Positions 1-9,443 of a DNA stretch of 64,000 nt are shown here, in pieces (position 1 is the stretch's first letter; each line of letters opens with the position of its first letter). The notes beneath the pieces were generated by a model, which saw nothing but the letters and a program-made list of their open reading frames with translations, was not told where the DNA came from and searched no databases. This DNA comes from Chloracidobacterium thermophilum B (GTDB taxonomy: Bacteria; Acidobacteriota; Blastocatellia; Chloracidobacteriales; Chloracidobacteriaceae). Made by a program: the position numbers and the translations under genes. The DNA is taken from contig NC_016024.1 in assembly GCF_000226295.1 (NCBI RefSeq), positions 479,501-543,500 on the forward strand, in the 5' to 3' direction.

Positions 1-907
1 CGCCCACGATGAGCGCCCGCAGACTGGAAACATCGAAGCCATGCGCCTTGATAGCCTGATACATCCCAATCCAGAGCGTCGGGACGCCGGCTGCCACGGT
101 GACTTTTTCATCCTGGATGAGTTGCGCCAGGGTTTCCGGCTTGAGGTGCGGGCCCGGCAACACGAACTTGAAGCCAAGCGAAGCACTCAGATAAGGCAGC
201 GCCCAGGCGTTGGCGTGAAACATCGGGACAACCGCAATGACGGTGTCCGTCCCTCTGAGTGAGAGGGCGTCTCCGCCCCCAGCCGCAATCGTGTGGATGA
301 ACTGCGACCGGTGGCTGTAGAGAACGCCCTTTGGTTTCCCTGTCGTGCCGCTGGTGTAGCACAGCCCGGCCGCCGCCCGTTCGTCCAGCCGGGGAAAGTC
401 GAATGTGTCCGGCTCGCCCTCAAGCAGCTCTTCGTAGTGCCGGACGTTGGGCAGCTTGGTCGTAAAGTCCGGCGGGGCATTGATGATGACAAAGTGCTGG
501 ACGCTCGTCAGGTGCGGTTGAATGGCTTCCAGCAGCGGGACGAGGCTGGCATCCACGAAAATGATGCGGTCGGCCGCGTGATTGATGACGTAGGTCAGTT
601 GGTCGGGTGCCAGGCGCAGGTTGAGCGTGTGCATCACCGCCCCGTAGCAGGGAACGGCAAAGTACAGCTCAAGGTGCTGGTAGTGATTCCAGGCCAGGGA
701 GCCAATCCGGTCGCCCTGTTCGACGCCCAGCCTGGCCAGCGCATGCGCCAGACGGCAAACCCGCCGGTAGGCTTCGCCGTACGTGTAGCGGTGCAGTGAG
801 CCGTCGGGACGTTTGGTGACAATTTCAACATCGTGGTGATACCGCCGGGCACGTTCGAGAAAATGTGTCATGGTCAGGGGATAGTCCATCATCAAACCCT
901 GTAACAT
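1..907 (-). CDS. Acyl-CoA synthetase (AMP-forming), N-terminal part, truncated by window edge
   Basis: Activates a carboxylic (probably fatty) acid to its acyl-CoA through an acyl-adenylate. The frame reads inward from position 907, beginning MLQGLMMDYPLT, a start typical of this ligase family. The AMP-binding P-loop CYTSGTTGKPKGV is encoded around 320-360. ATG codons at 892 and 889 are alternative starts, but the MLQGLMMD start is conserved in relatives I know. The C-terminal half, with the acyl-CoA synthetase signature and catalytic Lys, lies beyond position 1, so the exact substrate class cannot be judged. It is divergent from the M48 protease gene. Confidence 0.9.
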   Translation of the reverse strand, partial: MLQGLMMDYPLTMTHFLERARRYHHDVEIVTKRPDGSLHRYTYGEAYRRVCRLAHALARLGVEQGDRIGSLAWNHYQHLELYFAVPCYGAVMHTLNLRLAPDQLTYVINHAADRIIFVDASLVPLLEAIQPHLTSVQHFVIINAPPDFTTKLPNVRHYEELLEGEPDTFDFPRLDERAAAGLCYTSGTTGKPKGVLYSHRSQFIHTIAAGGGDALSLRGTDTVIAVVPMFHANAWALPYLSASLGFKFVLPGPHLKPETLAQLIQDEKVTVAAGVPTLWIGMYQAIKAHGFDVSSLRALIVG

Positions 908-1126
908 AGGCAACCTTGCGCTCCTTGCGTGGAATGATTCGTTTTGTACAATCTTTGCCGCCGAAACCCTTCTGCACGAAGCCACGGTGGGATGAAATGC
1001 AGCGCCCTCCGTTTGTCATTCATCGAAAGGCTGGTCTGGCAACCTACAGCCGTCTTGTTAGTGATTCATGTATGTGGTGGTGTCTGGATGCTTGATGCCG
1101 CAGACCATCGGAAAGGGATGATACTC

Positions 1127-2554
1127 ATGTCAAGCCGGGATTTGAAGTCACAGCCGGAAGGTGTGGCCGCCGTGGGACAGCGCAGGAAACAGCCTCGACG
1201 CAGCCGGATGACGCGCAGCATGGCCATGCTCATGGTCGGTCTGGTGCTGATGAGCGCCTTGGGCGTGCCGGTCTGGGCCGACAACCGCAACCGTTCTGCC
1301 GGACCCAACCCGTACGACAAGTTCCGGCGGCTCGACGACCGGGCGCGCGCCCGTGGGGCCATGTCTCTCCGGGATGAGTTGGCGTTTGCGGAAATGGCCC
1401 ATCAGGAAATCTCGAAACAGTACCGTTTTGTGACTGACCCGGTTATCGTCAACTATGTCAACCAGGTCGGACGACGGGTGGCCGAGGTTTCCGGGCGACC
1501 AGACCTGCCCTACCAGTTCTATGTCGTGGAAAACGACCAGATTAACGCTTTCACACCCGGCGGCGGGCGCATTTACATCCACACAGGACTCATCAAACAG
1601 GCGACGACCGAAGGGCAACTGGCCGCCGTTCTGGCCCACGAAGTCGGCCACAACGTTGGCTATCACCTGAGCGCCACACTCCGCCGGACACAAACAACAG
1701 GTCTCATCATCGGCATTGCCGGAGTCCTGTTGGGCAACGGCGCGATCGGTCAGCTTGGGCAGTTGGCTGTGACCCTCATCGCTGGCGGCAAGCTGTTTCA
1801 GCGGTCACGCGATCAGGAGCGGGAAGCCGATTTTCTTGGGCTGTATGACATGTACCACGCCGGCTACAACACCGAAGAAATGAACAACATGTTCCGCCTG
1901 CTCGGTTCGCTGATGCAGCGTAGTCCCGGCCTGTTCGACAAAATCTTTGCTTCCCACCCGCCTCCGGCAGAGCGTCTCCAGAATACCCAGCGTGAAATCG
2001 CACAGTATCTGGCAGGATCAGATCGGCGCGGGGTACGGACAACCCGGGCTTTCATTGATGTCCAGCGCCGCCTGGGAGTGACAGGGCGGGCAGTACCGCC
2101 AACGCCGGAGGACGAGATGTGGCCGGCGTCACGGGACACGGGGGCAGACACGACAGCATCTGAGCCACTGCCACCCCGCAGCCGGGAAGTCACCTACGAA
2201 GACGCGGAAGAAATTTTCCACCGCGCCGATCTTCAGGGTGCCCATCCGCTGCGCGCCGTACGTGGAGACATGCTCGGCAGCGATGCCATCGGCAACGATA
2301 CCGTGATTGCTTACGAGCAGGATGGGCGCGTCGGCGCGCTGGTGGACGTGAGCGGACGGGTCTATCCACTGTTCATCGAAGACCGTGGGCAACGGACCAA
2401 CGTACTGCCGCTTGCGCCAAGAGAGGTCGCGGCCGTCGGCATCATCCCGGTCAGCAGCCGGCAGCGGGCGCAGGTTGTCATCGTCAGCCAGCGGGGACTT
2501 CGCTATGTTTGGGAGTGGACCGGCCGTGGCTTCCGCTACCTTGGCAGTCAGTGA
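1127..2554 (+). CDS. M48-family zinc metalloprotease, exported
   Basis: A secreted or envelope-bound zinc endopeptidase of the M48 (BepA/HtpX-like) family. The zinc motif HEVGH is at residues 171-175 and the third-ligand region reads EREADFLG. A hydrophobic signal segment (MAMLMVGLVLMSALGVPVWA) follows a basic stretch. I chose ATG 1127 because GGAAAGGG sits 9 bases upstream. ATG 1208 would give a shorter, more usual signal peptide and cannot be excluded; the open frame itself runs back to 944. The C-terminal 150 or so residues carry no motif I recognise. BepA-type enzymes work in outer-membrane protein quality control; that role here is inference. Confidence 0.92.
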   Translation: MSSRDLKSQPEGVAAVGQRRKQPRRSRMTRSMAMLMVGLVLMSALGVPVWADNRNRSAGPNPYDKFRRLDDRARARGAMSLRDELAFAEMAHQEISKQYRFVTDPVIVNYVNQVGRRVAEVSGRPDLPYQFYVVENDQINAFTPGGGRIYIHTGLIKQATTEGQLAAVLAHEVGHNVGYHLSATLRRTQTTGLIIGIAGVLLGNGAIGQLGQLAVTLIAGGKLFQRSRDQEREADFLGLYDMYHAGYNTEEMNNMFRLLGSLMQRSPGLFDKIFASHPPPAERLQNTQREIAQYLAGSDRRGVRTTRAFIDVQRRLGVTGRAVPPTPEDEMWPASRDTGADTTASEPLPPRSREVTYEDAEEIFHRADLQGAHPLRAVRGDMLGSDAIGNDTVIAYEQDGRVGALVDVSGRVYPLFIEDRGQRTNVLPLAPREVAAVGIIPVSSRQRAQVVIVSQRGLRYVWEWTGRGFRYLGSQ

Positions 2555-2617
2555 GTCCAGGTGGCTGTACCGTCAGCCCGGCGGTCAGGGTGAATTGTGT
2601 CAGAGGAAACGTAAGCC

Positions 2618-3178
2618 ATGCCGCAACATCTTGAGCAGCCGGAGAAAACACCATCGCCCCAGAGCCAGCCGGCCGACGATGCTTTTCACGAGGAGTTTGA
2701 GCTGTTTCACCGCCACCTGGTCAAGCATCGGCTCAAGCGGACGGCCCAGCGGGACCTCATCCTGCGGACGTTTCTGGAAACCGAGGCGCACCTGAGCGTC
2801 GAGGAACTCTACGACCTCGTCAAACAGCGCGACAAAACCGTTGGCTTCACGACGGTCTATCGAACCCTGCGCCTGCTTGTCGAAGCCAAACTGGCCCGTG
2901 AAGTCAACTTCAACGATGGGCGCGCACGCTACGAACACGAATACAAGCACGATCACCACGACCATCTGATCTGTACGGAGTGTGACGCGCTCATCGAGTT
3001 TTTCAGCCCGGAGATTGAACGCCTGCAAGAGGAAATCGCCAAGCAGTACGGCTTTGTCATTGCCGACCACAGTCATCGGGTGTTTGGGATGTGTGAGGCG
3101 TACTACAGCAACCGCGACGACTACCCCCCCTATTGCCGCAAGCGTCCGGGTGCAGTTCAGGAAGGGAAGATGCGTTAG
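2618..3178 (+). CDS. Fur-family metal-dependent transcriptional regulator
   Basis: A DNA-binding repressor of the Fur/Zur/PerR family, 186 aa with an N-terminal extension of about 25 residues. The winged helix is followed by a His-rich regulatory metal site (HDHHDH, residues 111-116) and one CxxC structural zinc pair (C119, C122). The usual second CxxC near the C-terminus is not present in normal form: there are single cysteines at 159 and 173 instead. Whether it senses Fe, Zn, Mn or peroxide cannot be read from sequence. The next gene, a deacetylase, follows after 39 bases and may be cotranscribed. Confidence 0.92.
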   Translation: MPQHLEQPEKTPSPQSQPADDAFHEEFELFHRHLVKHRLKRTAQRDLILRTFLETEAHLSVEELYDLVKQRDKTVGFTTVYRTLRLLVEAKLAREVNFNDGRARYEHEYKHDHHDHLICTECDALIEFFSPEIERLQEEIAKQYGFVIADHSHRVFGMCEAYYSNRDDYPPYCRKRPGAVQEGKMR

Positions 3179-3217
3179 GCCGGAGCTACCACACCGCCTG
3201 ACCACAGCCGACACCGC

Positions 3218-4117
3218 ATGTTTGTCTCTTATGCGCCGGGTTACTTTGTGGACATCGGTGATGCCCACGTGTTTCCGATGGTCAAGTTTCCGCGTGTCCA
3301 TGCCCAACTGATTGAAGAGGGCACGCTGTCGCCGGAAGATGTCGTTGCCCCGGCCCCCGCCCGCGAGGAAGACATTCTGCTGGCCCATACCCGTGATTAC
3401 TGGACGCGCCTGGCGGCCGGGCAGTTGACACCACGCGAACTGCGCCGTCTGGGGCTTCCCTGGTCGGAAGGACTGGTGATGCGCGCGCGGCTGGCGGCCC
3501 AGGGAACCCTCAATGCCGCCCGCCACGCCCTGGCAGAGGGCGTCGCCGGCAACCTTGCCGGGGGCACGCACCATGCCTTTCCCGATCATGGCGAGGGCTT
3601 CTGTGTCCTCAACGACATTGCGATTGCTGTCCGGGTGCTCCAGCGCGAGGGTGATGTCGGCCGGGTGGCGCTCATTGACTGCGATGTTCACCAGGGAAAT
3701 GCCAACGCCGTTATTTTTGCCGGCGAGTCGGATGTCTTCACCTTTTCGATGCACGGCCGGAACAACTATCCGCTGCGGAAACCGCCGGGTTCGCTTGACC
3801 TGGAGCTGCCGGATGGCATGACGGATGCGGCCTATCTGGAGATTCTGCGCGAGTATGTGCCGCGCATTCTGGCGGCGTTTCGCCCTGACCTGGTGTTTTA
3901 CCTGGCCGGGGTGGACCCCTATGTCCACGACCGTTTCGGTCGGCTGGCGCTGACACTGGAGGGTCTCAGGCGCCGGGACGAGTTTGTACTGCGCACCTGC
4001 CGGCAGGCCGGCATTCCAGTCACCATCACGCTTTCAGGCGGCTATGCCCGTGACCGCCAGGATACGGTCGAAGCCCACTGCAACACCTACCGCGCAGCCC
4101 GCGAGGTCTTCGGGTGA
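3218..4117 (+). CDS. Class I/II histone-deacetylase-like (AcuC-type) deacetylase
   Basis: A zinc amidohydrolase of the arginase/deacetylase fold, 299 aa, predicted cytoplasmic. The deacetylase core is clear: GGTHHAF (115-121) with the catalytic His pair, DCDVHQGN (154-161) giving zinc ligands D156 and H158, and GVDPYVHDRFG with the third ligand D233. Bacterial relatives remove acetyl groups from protein lysines (for example acetyl-CoA synthetase) or from small acetylated amines; the substrate here is unknown. It directly follows the Fur-type regulator. It converges with the permease gene, with 26 bases between the stop codons. Confidence 0.92.
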   Translation: MFVSYAPGYFVDIGDAHVFPMVKFPRVHAQLIEEGTLSPEDVVAPAPAREEDILLAHTRDYWTRLAAGQLTPRELRRLGLPWSEGLVMRARLAAQGTLNAARHALAEGVAGNLAGGTHHAFPDHGEGFCVLNDIAIAVRVLQREGDVGRVALIDCDVHQGNANAVIFAGESDVFTFSMHGRNNYPLRKPPGSLDLELPDGMTDAAYLEILREYVPRILAAFRPDLVFYLAGVDPYVHDRFGRLALTLEGLRRRDEFVLRTCRQAGIPVTITLSGGYARDRQDTVEAHCNTYRAAREVFG

Positions 4118-4143
4118 AGAAAACTGTTCAGTGAAGCCGGGCT

Positions 4144-5370
<1,227 letters not shown>

Positions 5371-5415
5371 AGTCCACCGACTCTAACAGAGCCGGGCCGC
5401 TGTCCGGTAGGGAAA

Positions 5416-5466
5416 CAGCCCCACGACAGCCATCTCGCGCCGGGCGGGACGGCTGTCATGGGGCTG
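5416..5466 (-). terminator. Long inverted repeat, probable terminator after the 5496-6794 gene
   Basis: Arms 5416-5431 and 5451-5466 pair over 16 bases with one mismatch. On the minus strand the hairpin is followed by TTTCCC. It lies between the stop of the upstream exported-protein gene and the ATG of the permease. The short T run makes it a modest terminator; it could instead be a processing or attenuation hairpin. Confidence 0.5.
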
Positions 5467-5495
5467 ACCCGGAAAACGGCGGTGACCGCCGACAG

Positions 5496-6794
5496 TCACT
5501 GCACGAAGGCCGGCGCCCGCAGCGACGGCTTGAGGTTGCACACGATGCCTTTGGGCCTGGTTGAAGCGCCGGTGTCCGACGGACGCGGCCGCCGGGGCGG
5601 CGGGTTCGTCGCCCGGGCTTTCCGGGGTTGCCCGTTTGGGGGGACAATCTCCACTTCGAGCGTGTTTTCGCCGTAGCTGACGACGGGTGCCTTGAATTTC
5701 ATCCCCCCGGCTTCAAAGGTCTGGTTGTTGAAGAAGTTGTAGAGATCGAGCAGCTCCAGCGTCGTTTCAACCGTCATGCGGTCGCCCACGCCGCCGACGC
5801 CGAGTGTCACGTAGGCATTCTGCGCCTGCAGGGCCTTGATGATGGCCTGCGTCTGCTGGGGCGAGGTTTTGCCATAGACGGTCAGGGCGATGTTGTTCCT
5901 GAGCTGCTTCTGATCGTAGATGACATCGCTATCTGCGAAAATGGACTGGTACAGTTGCCCGACAGCGCGCGTCATCAGGATGGGGGCTGCTTCGTCCAGG
6001 GCTTTGCCGAAGGCCACCATCGCGGAATTGGCGCTGCCACGGCTCGTAATCACGCCTTCGCCCAGAATGCGGTTGTCGTTGGGGCGCATGACCGTGTAGA
6101 TGAAGTTTGCGTCGCAGATATAACCGCCGATGCTGGCCGGGCGGTTGTCGGTTTCCGGGTCCACATAGATGAGGTAGTCCGCCCCATACTGAAGTGCCTG
6201 CTTGGCGAGCACCCGCAGCCCGTTGGGCGATTGCTTGATTTGCACCGAGGTAATCTCTGTCACCCCCTCGAACGCCACCGATTGCAGCCCCGCCTGGCGC
6301 ATCTGCTCATAGACGAGGGCGCGCAGCGTCTTGGCCGCTTTCGGGTCATCAAAGCGGCTGGAGGGCAGGAACATCACGCGCGGCGGGCGCTCGCCAAAGC
6401 TGAGCACCTTGTTTTGAACCAGAGCCGACACCATGGCCGGCAGGTTGACATCACCTTCAACGGTCAGAATGATCTTGGTCTCATCGTCGTTGAAGCGCGT
6501 GTTGGTAATTTTGAAATCGGTCAGGAACGCATCCGGTGGATCGAGGGCAATGTCAATTTCCTCGGCCAGGCTTTCGATAATGGCGCGGGAGAACTTGGCT
6601 TCAAGGAAGTCCGCCAGGAATTGTTTCCGGGCTTTTGACTTGGCGCGCGCTTCCGAAGCCGCACGAGTGGCCGGGTTGTAGTCAAAAGTGTAACGTTTTT
6701 TGAGCGTTTCGGCCTGAGCCGGGAGCGTTGCGGCAAGCAGCGCCACGCAGGCAGCCGTGAAGAGATGCAAACCGAATCGTCGTATGGGTTTCAC
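5496..6794 (-). CDS. Exported protein of unknown function
   Basis: 432 aa from a GTG start at 6794, chosen because AAGGAGG ends 5 bases upstream; an in-frame start at 6827 has no such site. An N-terminal signal peptide ends near LPAQA. The mature N-terminus is rich in Ala, Arg and Lys (residues about 35-65), followed by mixed alpha/beta sequence and a Pro/Arg-rich tail. I recognise no domain with confidence. The general pattern, and its place beside a CsgG-like gene on the same strand, resembles periplasmic proteins of the FlgT/CsgG/TolB-like group. That is only a suggestion. Confidence 0.8.
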   Translation of the reverse strand: MKPIRRFGLHLFTAACVALLAATLPAQAETLKKRYTFDYNPATRAASEARAKSKARKQFLADFLEAKFSRAIIESLAEEIDIALDPPDAFLTDFKITNTRFNDDETKIILTVEGDVNLPAMVSALVQNKVLSFGERPPRVMFLPSSRFDDPKAAKTLRALVYEQMRQAGLQSVAFEGVTEITSVQIKQSPNGLRVLAKQALQYGADYLIYVDPETDNRPASIGGYICDANFIYTVMRPNDNRILGEGVITSRGSANSAMVAFGKALDEAAPILMTRAVGQLYQSIFADSDVIYDQKQLRNNIALTVYGKTSPQQTQAIIKALQAQNAYVTLGVGGVGDRMTVETTLELLDLYNFFNNQTFEAGGMKFKAPVVSYGENTLEVEIVPPNGQPRKARATNPPPRRPRPSDTGASTRPKGIVCNLKPSLRAPAFVQ

Positions 6795-6876
6795 TGGGAC
6801 CTCCTTGAAGCCCGATATGTCCAGCACAACATCCCCGGTGGGTAGTCCCGGGCCGGGGGGATGACCAGACTATTGA

Positions 6877-7863
6877 CTACGGCTTGTTGCGGCGGGGTGG
6901 CGGGGCTGTCACCCGTGCGACCTGCCGTACGGTCATGTCGGTTTGGATGCGTCCGAGGTTGGGTGTCGGATCGGCCACCTTTGAATTCGGATCGAAGGTC
7001 TGAACCACATCGCAGTAGGTGACTTTCTCACTGACCTTCGCGGCGCGCAGCGTGGCCACGCGGTTCGTGATGCGTTCCAGAATGGTTCCGTCCGCGTCCC
7101 GGATGGGTTCCCCTTCGAGGATGACATCAAACTGAATCCCTTCCTGAACGCCATCGGCTGCTCCACTGCGGATGATGACCTGCCCATCCCGCACCATGGC
7201 CACTGTGGTTTCAAACGGCACTTCCAGGCTGACGACTTCGGCGAAGCGCTGCGCAAAGGTCTTCATCATCTTGGTGAAGGATTCCTGTCCGGGTGCATCG
7301 GCCGTATTGCCGCCAAAACTGCCCACCCGCGTCGAGGTGGTGGCATCGCTGGCGTCGTAGTTTTCTGACTTGATGACCGAGCCGGTCTCGGCATTGATAA
7401 GCTGTATGTTGACCTTGGTGGTCATCTTCTTTTCGCGGCGTCCAAAACCGCCGATACTGACGCCACCTTCCTTCACATCAATCGAAACGCACTTGGCGAC
7501 GATGATGTACTGCGCCGAGCCAAGTCGCCCAACTTTGATGGCGTTGTTGGGATCGGCCAGATCGGAGTTGGCGAGCTTTTGTTCTGCAATGATGGAGTTG
7601 AGGGAGTCGCGGGACAGGATGTCGAACCGGCCGCCAGCGAGCGCCGTCTCCAGTTCGGCCACCATGATGTCCTTGGTCCAGCCGCGCTGGTTGTCCTGCG
7701 GAATAATGGCCACCCTGATTTTGCCTTTCTTCGGCTGGTTGCTCCGCATGTCACTTGCCGGGGAGTCGCTGGTCTGGCGTTGCGCAAAGACCTGCGTCCC
7801 CCCAACGACGGCGAGCAGGCAGCCGCCGACGACGAATGCCAGGAAAAACTTGTGATACTTCAT
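6877..7863 (-). CDS. CsgG-like exported protein
   Basis: 328 aa from ATG 7863, beginning MKYHKFFLAF with a signal peptide ending near QVFAQ. Residues about 48-175 match the pattern of CsgG/curli-assembly-type domains: IRVAIIP at the start, a segment that assigns the protein to a time- or gene-named variable (FDILSRDSLNSIIAEQ), then GSAQYIIVAKCVSID and a beta region INAETGSVIKSENYD. A second domain with beta-rich sequence and a Pro/Arg tail follows. There is no obvious lipobox Cys at the signal cleavage site, unlike true CsgG, so it need not form a pore. It is transcribed just upstream of the 5496 gene and away from the chorismate mutase gene. Confidence 0.82.
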   Translation of the reverse strand: MKYHKFFLAFVVGGCLLAVVGGTQVFAQRQTSDSPASDMRSNQPKKGKIRVAIIPQDNQRGWTKDIMVAELETALAGGRFDILSRDSLNSIIAEQKLANSDLADPNNAIKVGRLGSAQYIIVAKCVSIDVKEGGVSIGGFGRREKKMTTKVNIQLINAETGSVIKSENYDASDATTSTRVGSFGGNTADAPGQESFTKMMKTFAQRFAEVVSLEVPFETTVAMVRDGQVIIRSGAADGVQEGIQFDVILEGEPIRDADGTILERITNRVATLRAAKVSEKVTYCDVVQTFDPNSKVADPTPNLGRIQTDMTVRQVARVTAPPPRRNKP

Positions 7864-7907
7864 AGTGGGTCGTGTCATCTCCAGTAAAAATGGCTGTGGC
7901 GTGTGTC

Positions 7908-7944
7908 TTCCAGATGAAGCTGGAAAGTAGCACAAAGCGTTGTG
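7908..7944. promoter_or_regulatory. Inverted repeats in the divergent CsgG-like / chorismate mutase promoter region
   Basis: Two short inverted repeats lie in the intergenic region: TTCCAG (7908-7913) with CTGGAA (7920-7925), and CACAA (7931-7935) with TTGTG (7940-7944). They could be operators for the divergently transcribed genes. No clear -35/-10 pair was found, so this is tentative. Confidence 0.25.
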
Positions 7945-8030
7945 TAATGTGAGAAAACCTACATCCGATGTTCTGGTTGCCAGGCGGGGGCTGCGCTGGC
8001 GGGTTCGGTCCTGTTTGGTTGGGTGCTTTC

Positions 8031-8336
8031 ATGACGTTGCATGAGTACCGGCGGTTGATTGATGAAACCGATGCCCAGTTGCTGGCATTGCTGAATCGGC
8101 GCGCCGAACTGGTCATTGCCATTGCGCACCTCAAACACGCGCAGGGGCTGCCGGTACACATCCCGGCGCGCGAAATGGAAGTGTTGACGCAGGTCATCGC
8201 CAGCAATACCGGGCCGCTTGATGACCAGGCGGTACGGCGGCTTTTTGAGTCCATCATTGCCGAGTCACGCCGGCTTGAACATCGGGTTCTGGGAACACCG
8301 GAAGACACGCCGGCGGCTTCTCACGAGGGCCGGTAG
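8031..8336 (+). CDS. Chorismate mutase, AroQ type
   Basis: Small (101 aa) all-helical enzyme that converts chorismate to prephenate, the branch step to Phe and Tyr. The sequence LHEYRRLIDETDAQLLALLNRR followed by a Lys in AHLKHAQG matches the AroQ fold, in which the conserved Arg and Lys bind chorismate. I chose ATG 8031 because upstream in-frame sequence back to 7968 is Gly/Trp-rich and unlike the family. No PheA or TyrA domain is fused, so it is a monofunctional mutase. A 15-bp tandem repeat begins 5 bases past its stop. Confidence 0.88.
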   Translation: MTLHEYRRLIDETDAQLLALLNRRAELVIAIAHLKHAQGLPVHIPAREMEVLTQVIASNTGPLDDQAVRRLFESIIAESRRLEHRVLGTPEDTPAASHEGR

Positions 8337-8340
8337 GCTT

Positions 8341-8385
8341 GAAAGCCAGCAGGCTGAAAGCCAGCAGGCTGAAAGCCAGCAGGCT
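8341..8385 (+). repeat. Three perfect tandem copies of a 15-bp unit
   Basis: The unit GAAAGCCAGCAGGCT is repeated three times without change, right after the chorismate mutase stop. Each unit contains AGCC and GGCT separated by four bases, so each can fold into a small hairpin. The rest of 8337-8583 has no gene that I can support; the open frames across it are low-complexity translations of the repeat. Confidence 0.9.
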
Positions 8386-8583
8386 GCCTGCGTCACCGCG
8401 TTGCGTACGCTCGGCAAGATGTCAGCCACTTTTCAGTCGTTGCCCGGCCGGTGCTGTGCTAAAAAGGAATGCTGCCTGCCGGTCAGCCGAAACAATGACC
8501 TGCCAACCGCACGGCAGCCTGGAAAGGCATGCGGGAAATGGCTGACAATGGCGCGGAACCCTAGTTGAGAGTGGACAACCTCG

Positions 8584-9408
8584 ATGACCGAAACCCCTCG
8601 GCGGTTGGCCAAACCTCCAAAGGCCTATCGCAATCACGAATTTCTCGAAAGCCGCGCGGCGCGCATCATTCGTATCCAGAGTGAATACCTCGAACCGGCC
8701 GTCCGGTTGCAGCAGCACCAGGTACGCGACACCATCGTGTTTTTCGGCTCGGCCCGCATTCACCCCCATCCTGAAGGCAAGTACCCACCGGAGTACGAAC
8801 CGGAGGAAACCAACGGAGAGCACGCGGACCCGGCGCTGTCCCATTTCTATGATGACGCGGTGGACCTGTCCCGGATGCCCACGACTTGGGCCATGAGTCT
8901 GCCAACGACGCAGCGCCGGTTTCTGGTCTGCTCCGGCGGCGGTCCGGGGATTATGGAAGCCGCCAATCGTGGCGCTGCCATTGCCGGCGGCAAGTCGGTC
9001 GGGTTCAACATCAGCCTTCCCTTCGAGCAGTATCCGAATCCCTACATTTCGCCTGAACTGTGCTTTGAGTTTCACTACTTCTTCATGAGGAAGTTCTGGC
9101 TGGTCTATCCGGCCAAGGCGCTGGTCATCTTTCCGGGTGGGTTCGGAACGCTCGATGAGTTGCTCGAAGTCCTGACGCTCCTTCAGACGCGCAAGCTCAA
9201 CCGCCGGATGCCGATTGTCATTTATGGCGAAGCTTACTGGCGTGAGGTGCTCAACTTTGAAGCGTTGGTCAGATGGGGCATGATTTCGTCTGCCGACCTG
9301 AATTTCTTTCGCTACGCCAACAGCCCGGAAGAGGCTTTTGTCTATCTACGGGACTGTCTGCTGGAGATTTACGGCCAGCCGGAAGACGGGCCGGCTTTCA
9401 GTGACTGA
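8584..9408 (+). CDS. LOG-family protein (TIGR00730-type nucleotide 5'-monophosphate phosphoribohydrolase)
   Basis: 274 aa Rossmann-fold protein with both LOG hallmarks: GGGPGIMEAANRGA (118-131) and PGGFGTLDEL (184-193). Family members cleave nucleotide 5'-monophosphates to base and ribose phosphate (PpnN in E. coli, LOG in plants, where it releases cytokinins); many were once annotated as lysine decarboxylases. An insert of about 40 residues between the first strand (IVFFGSARI, 51-59) and the GGGPG loop is longer than in minimal LOG proteins. livG starts 35 bases downstream. The cellular role here is unknown. Confidence 0.9.
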   Translation: MTETPRRLAKPPKAYRNHEFLESRAARIIRIQSEYLEPAVRLQQHQVRDTIVFFGSARIHPHPEGKYPPEYEPEETNGEHADPALSHFYDDAVDLSRMPTTWAMSLPTTQRRFLVCSGGGPGIMEAANRGAAIAGGKSVGFNISLPFEQYPNPYISPELCFEFHYFFMRKFWLVYPAKALVIFPGGFGTLDELLEVLTLLQTRKLNRRMPIVIYGEAYWREVLNFEALVRWGMISSADLNFFRYANSPEEAFVYLRDCLLEIYGQPEDGPAFSD

Positions 9409-9443
9409 ACTTCTGGGGATAAGCGAGGCAGAAACAGGCTTCC

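Noticed and set aside
2600-3928. Long minus-strand frame (442 codons) opposite the Fur and deacetylase genes
   Set aside because: It spans two clear plus-strand genes with full motifs; it is the mirror frame produced by high GC, has no recognisable motif, and has no ribosome site.
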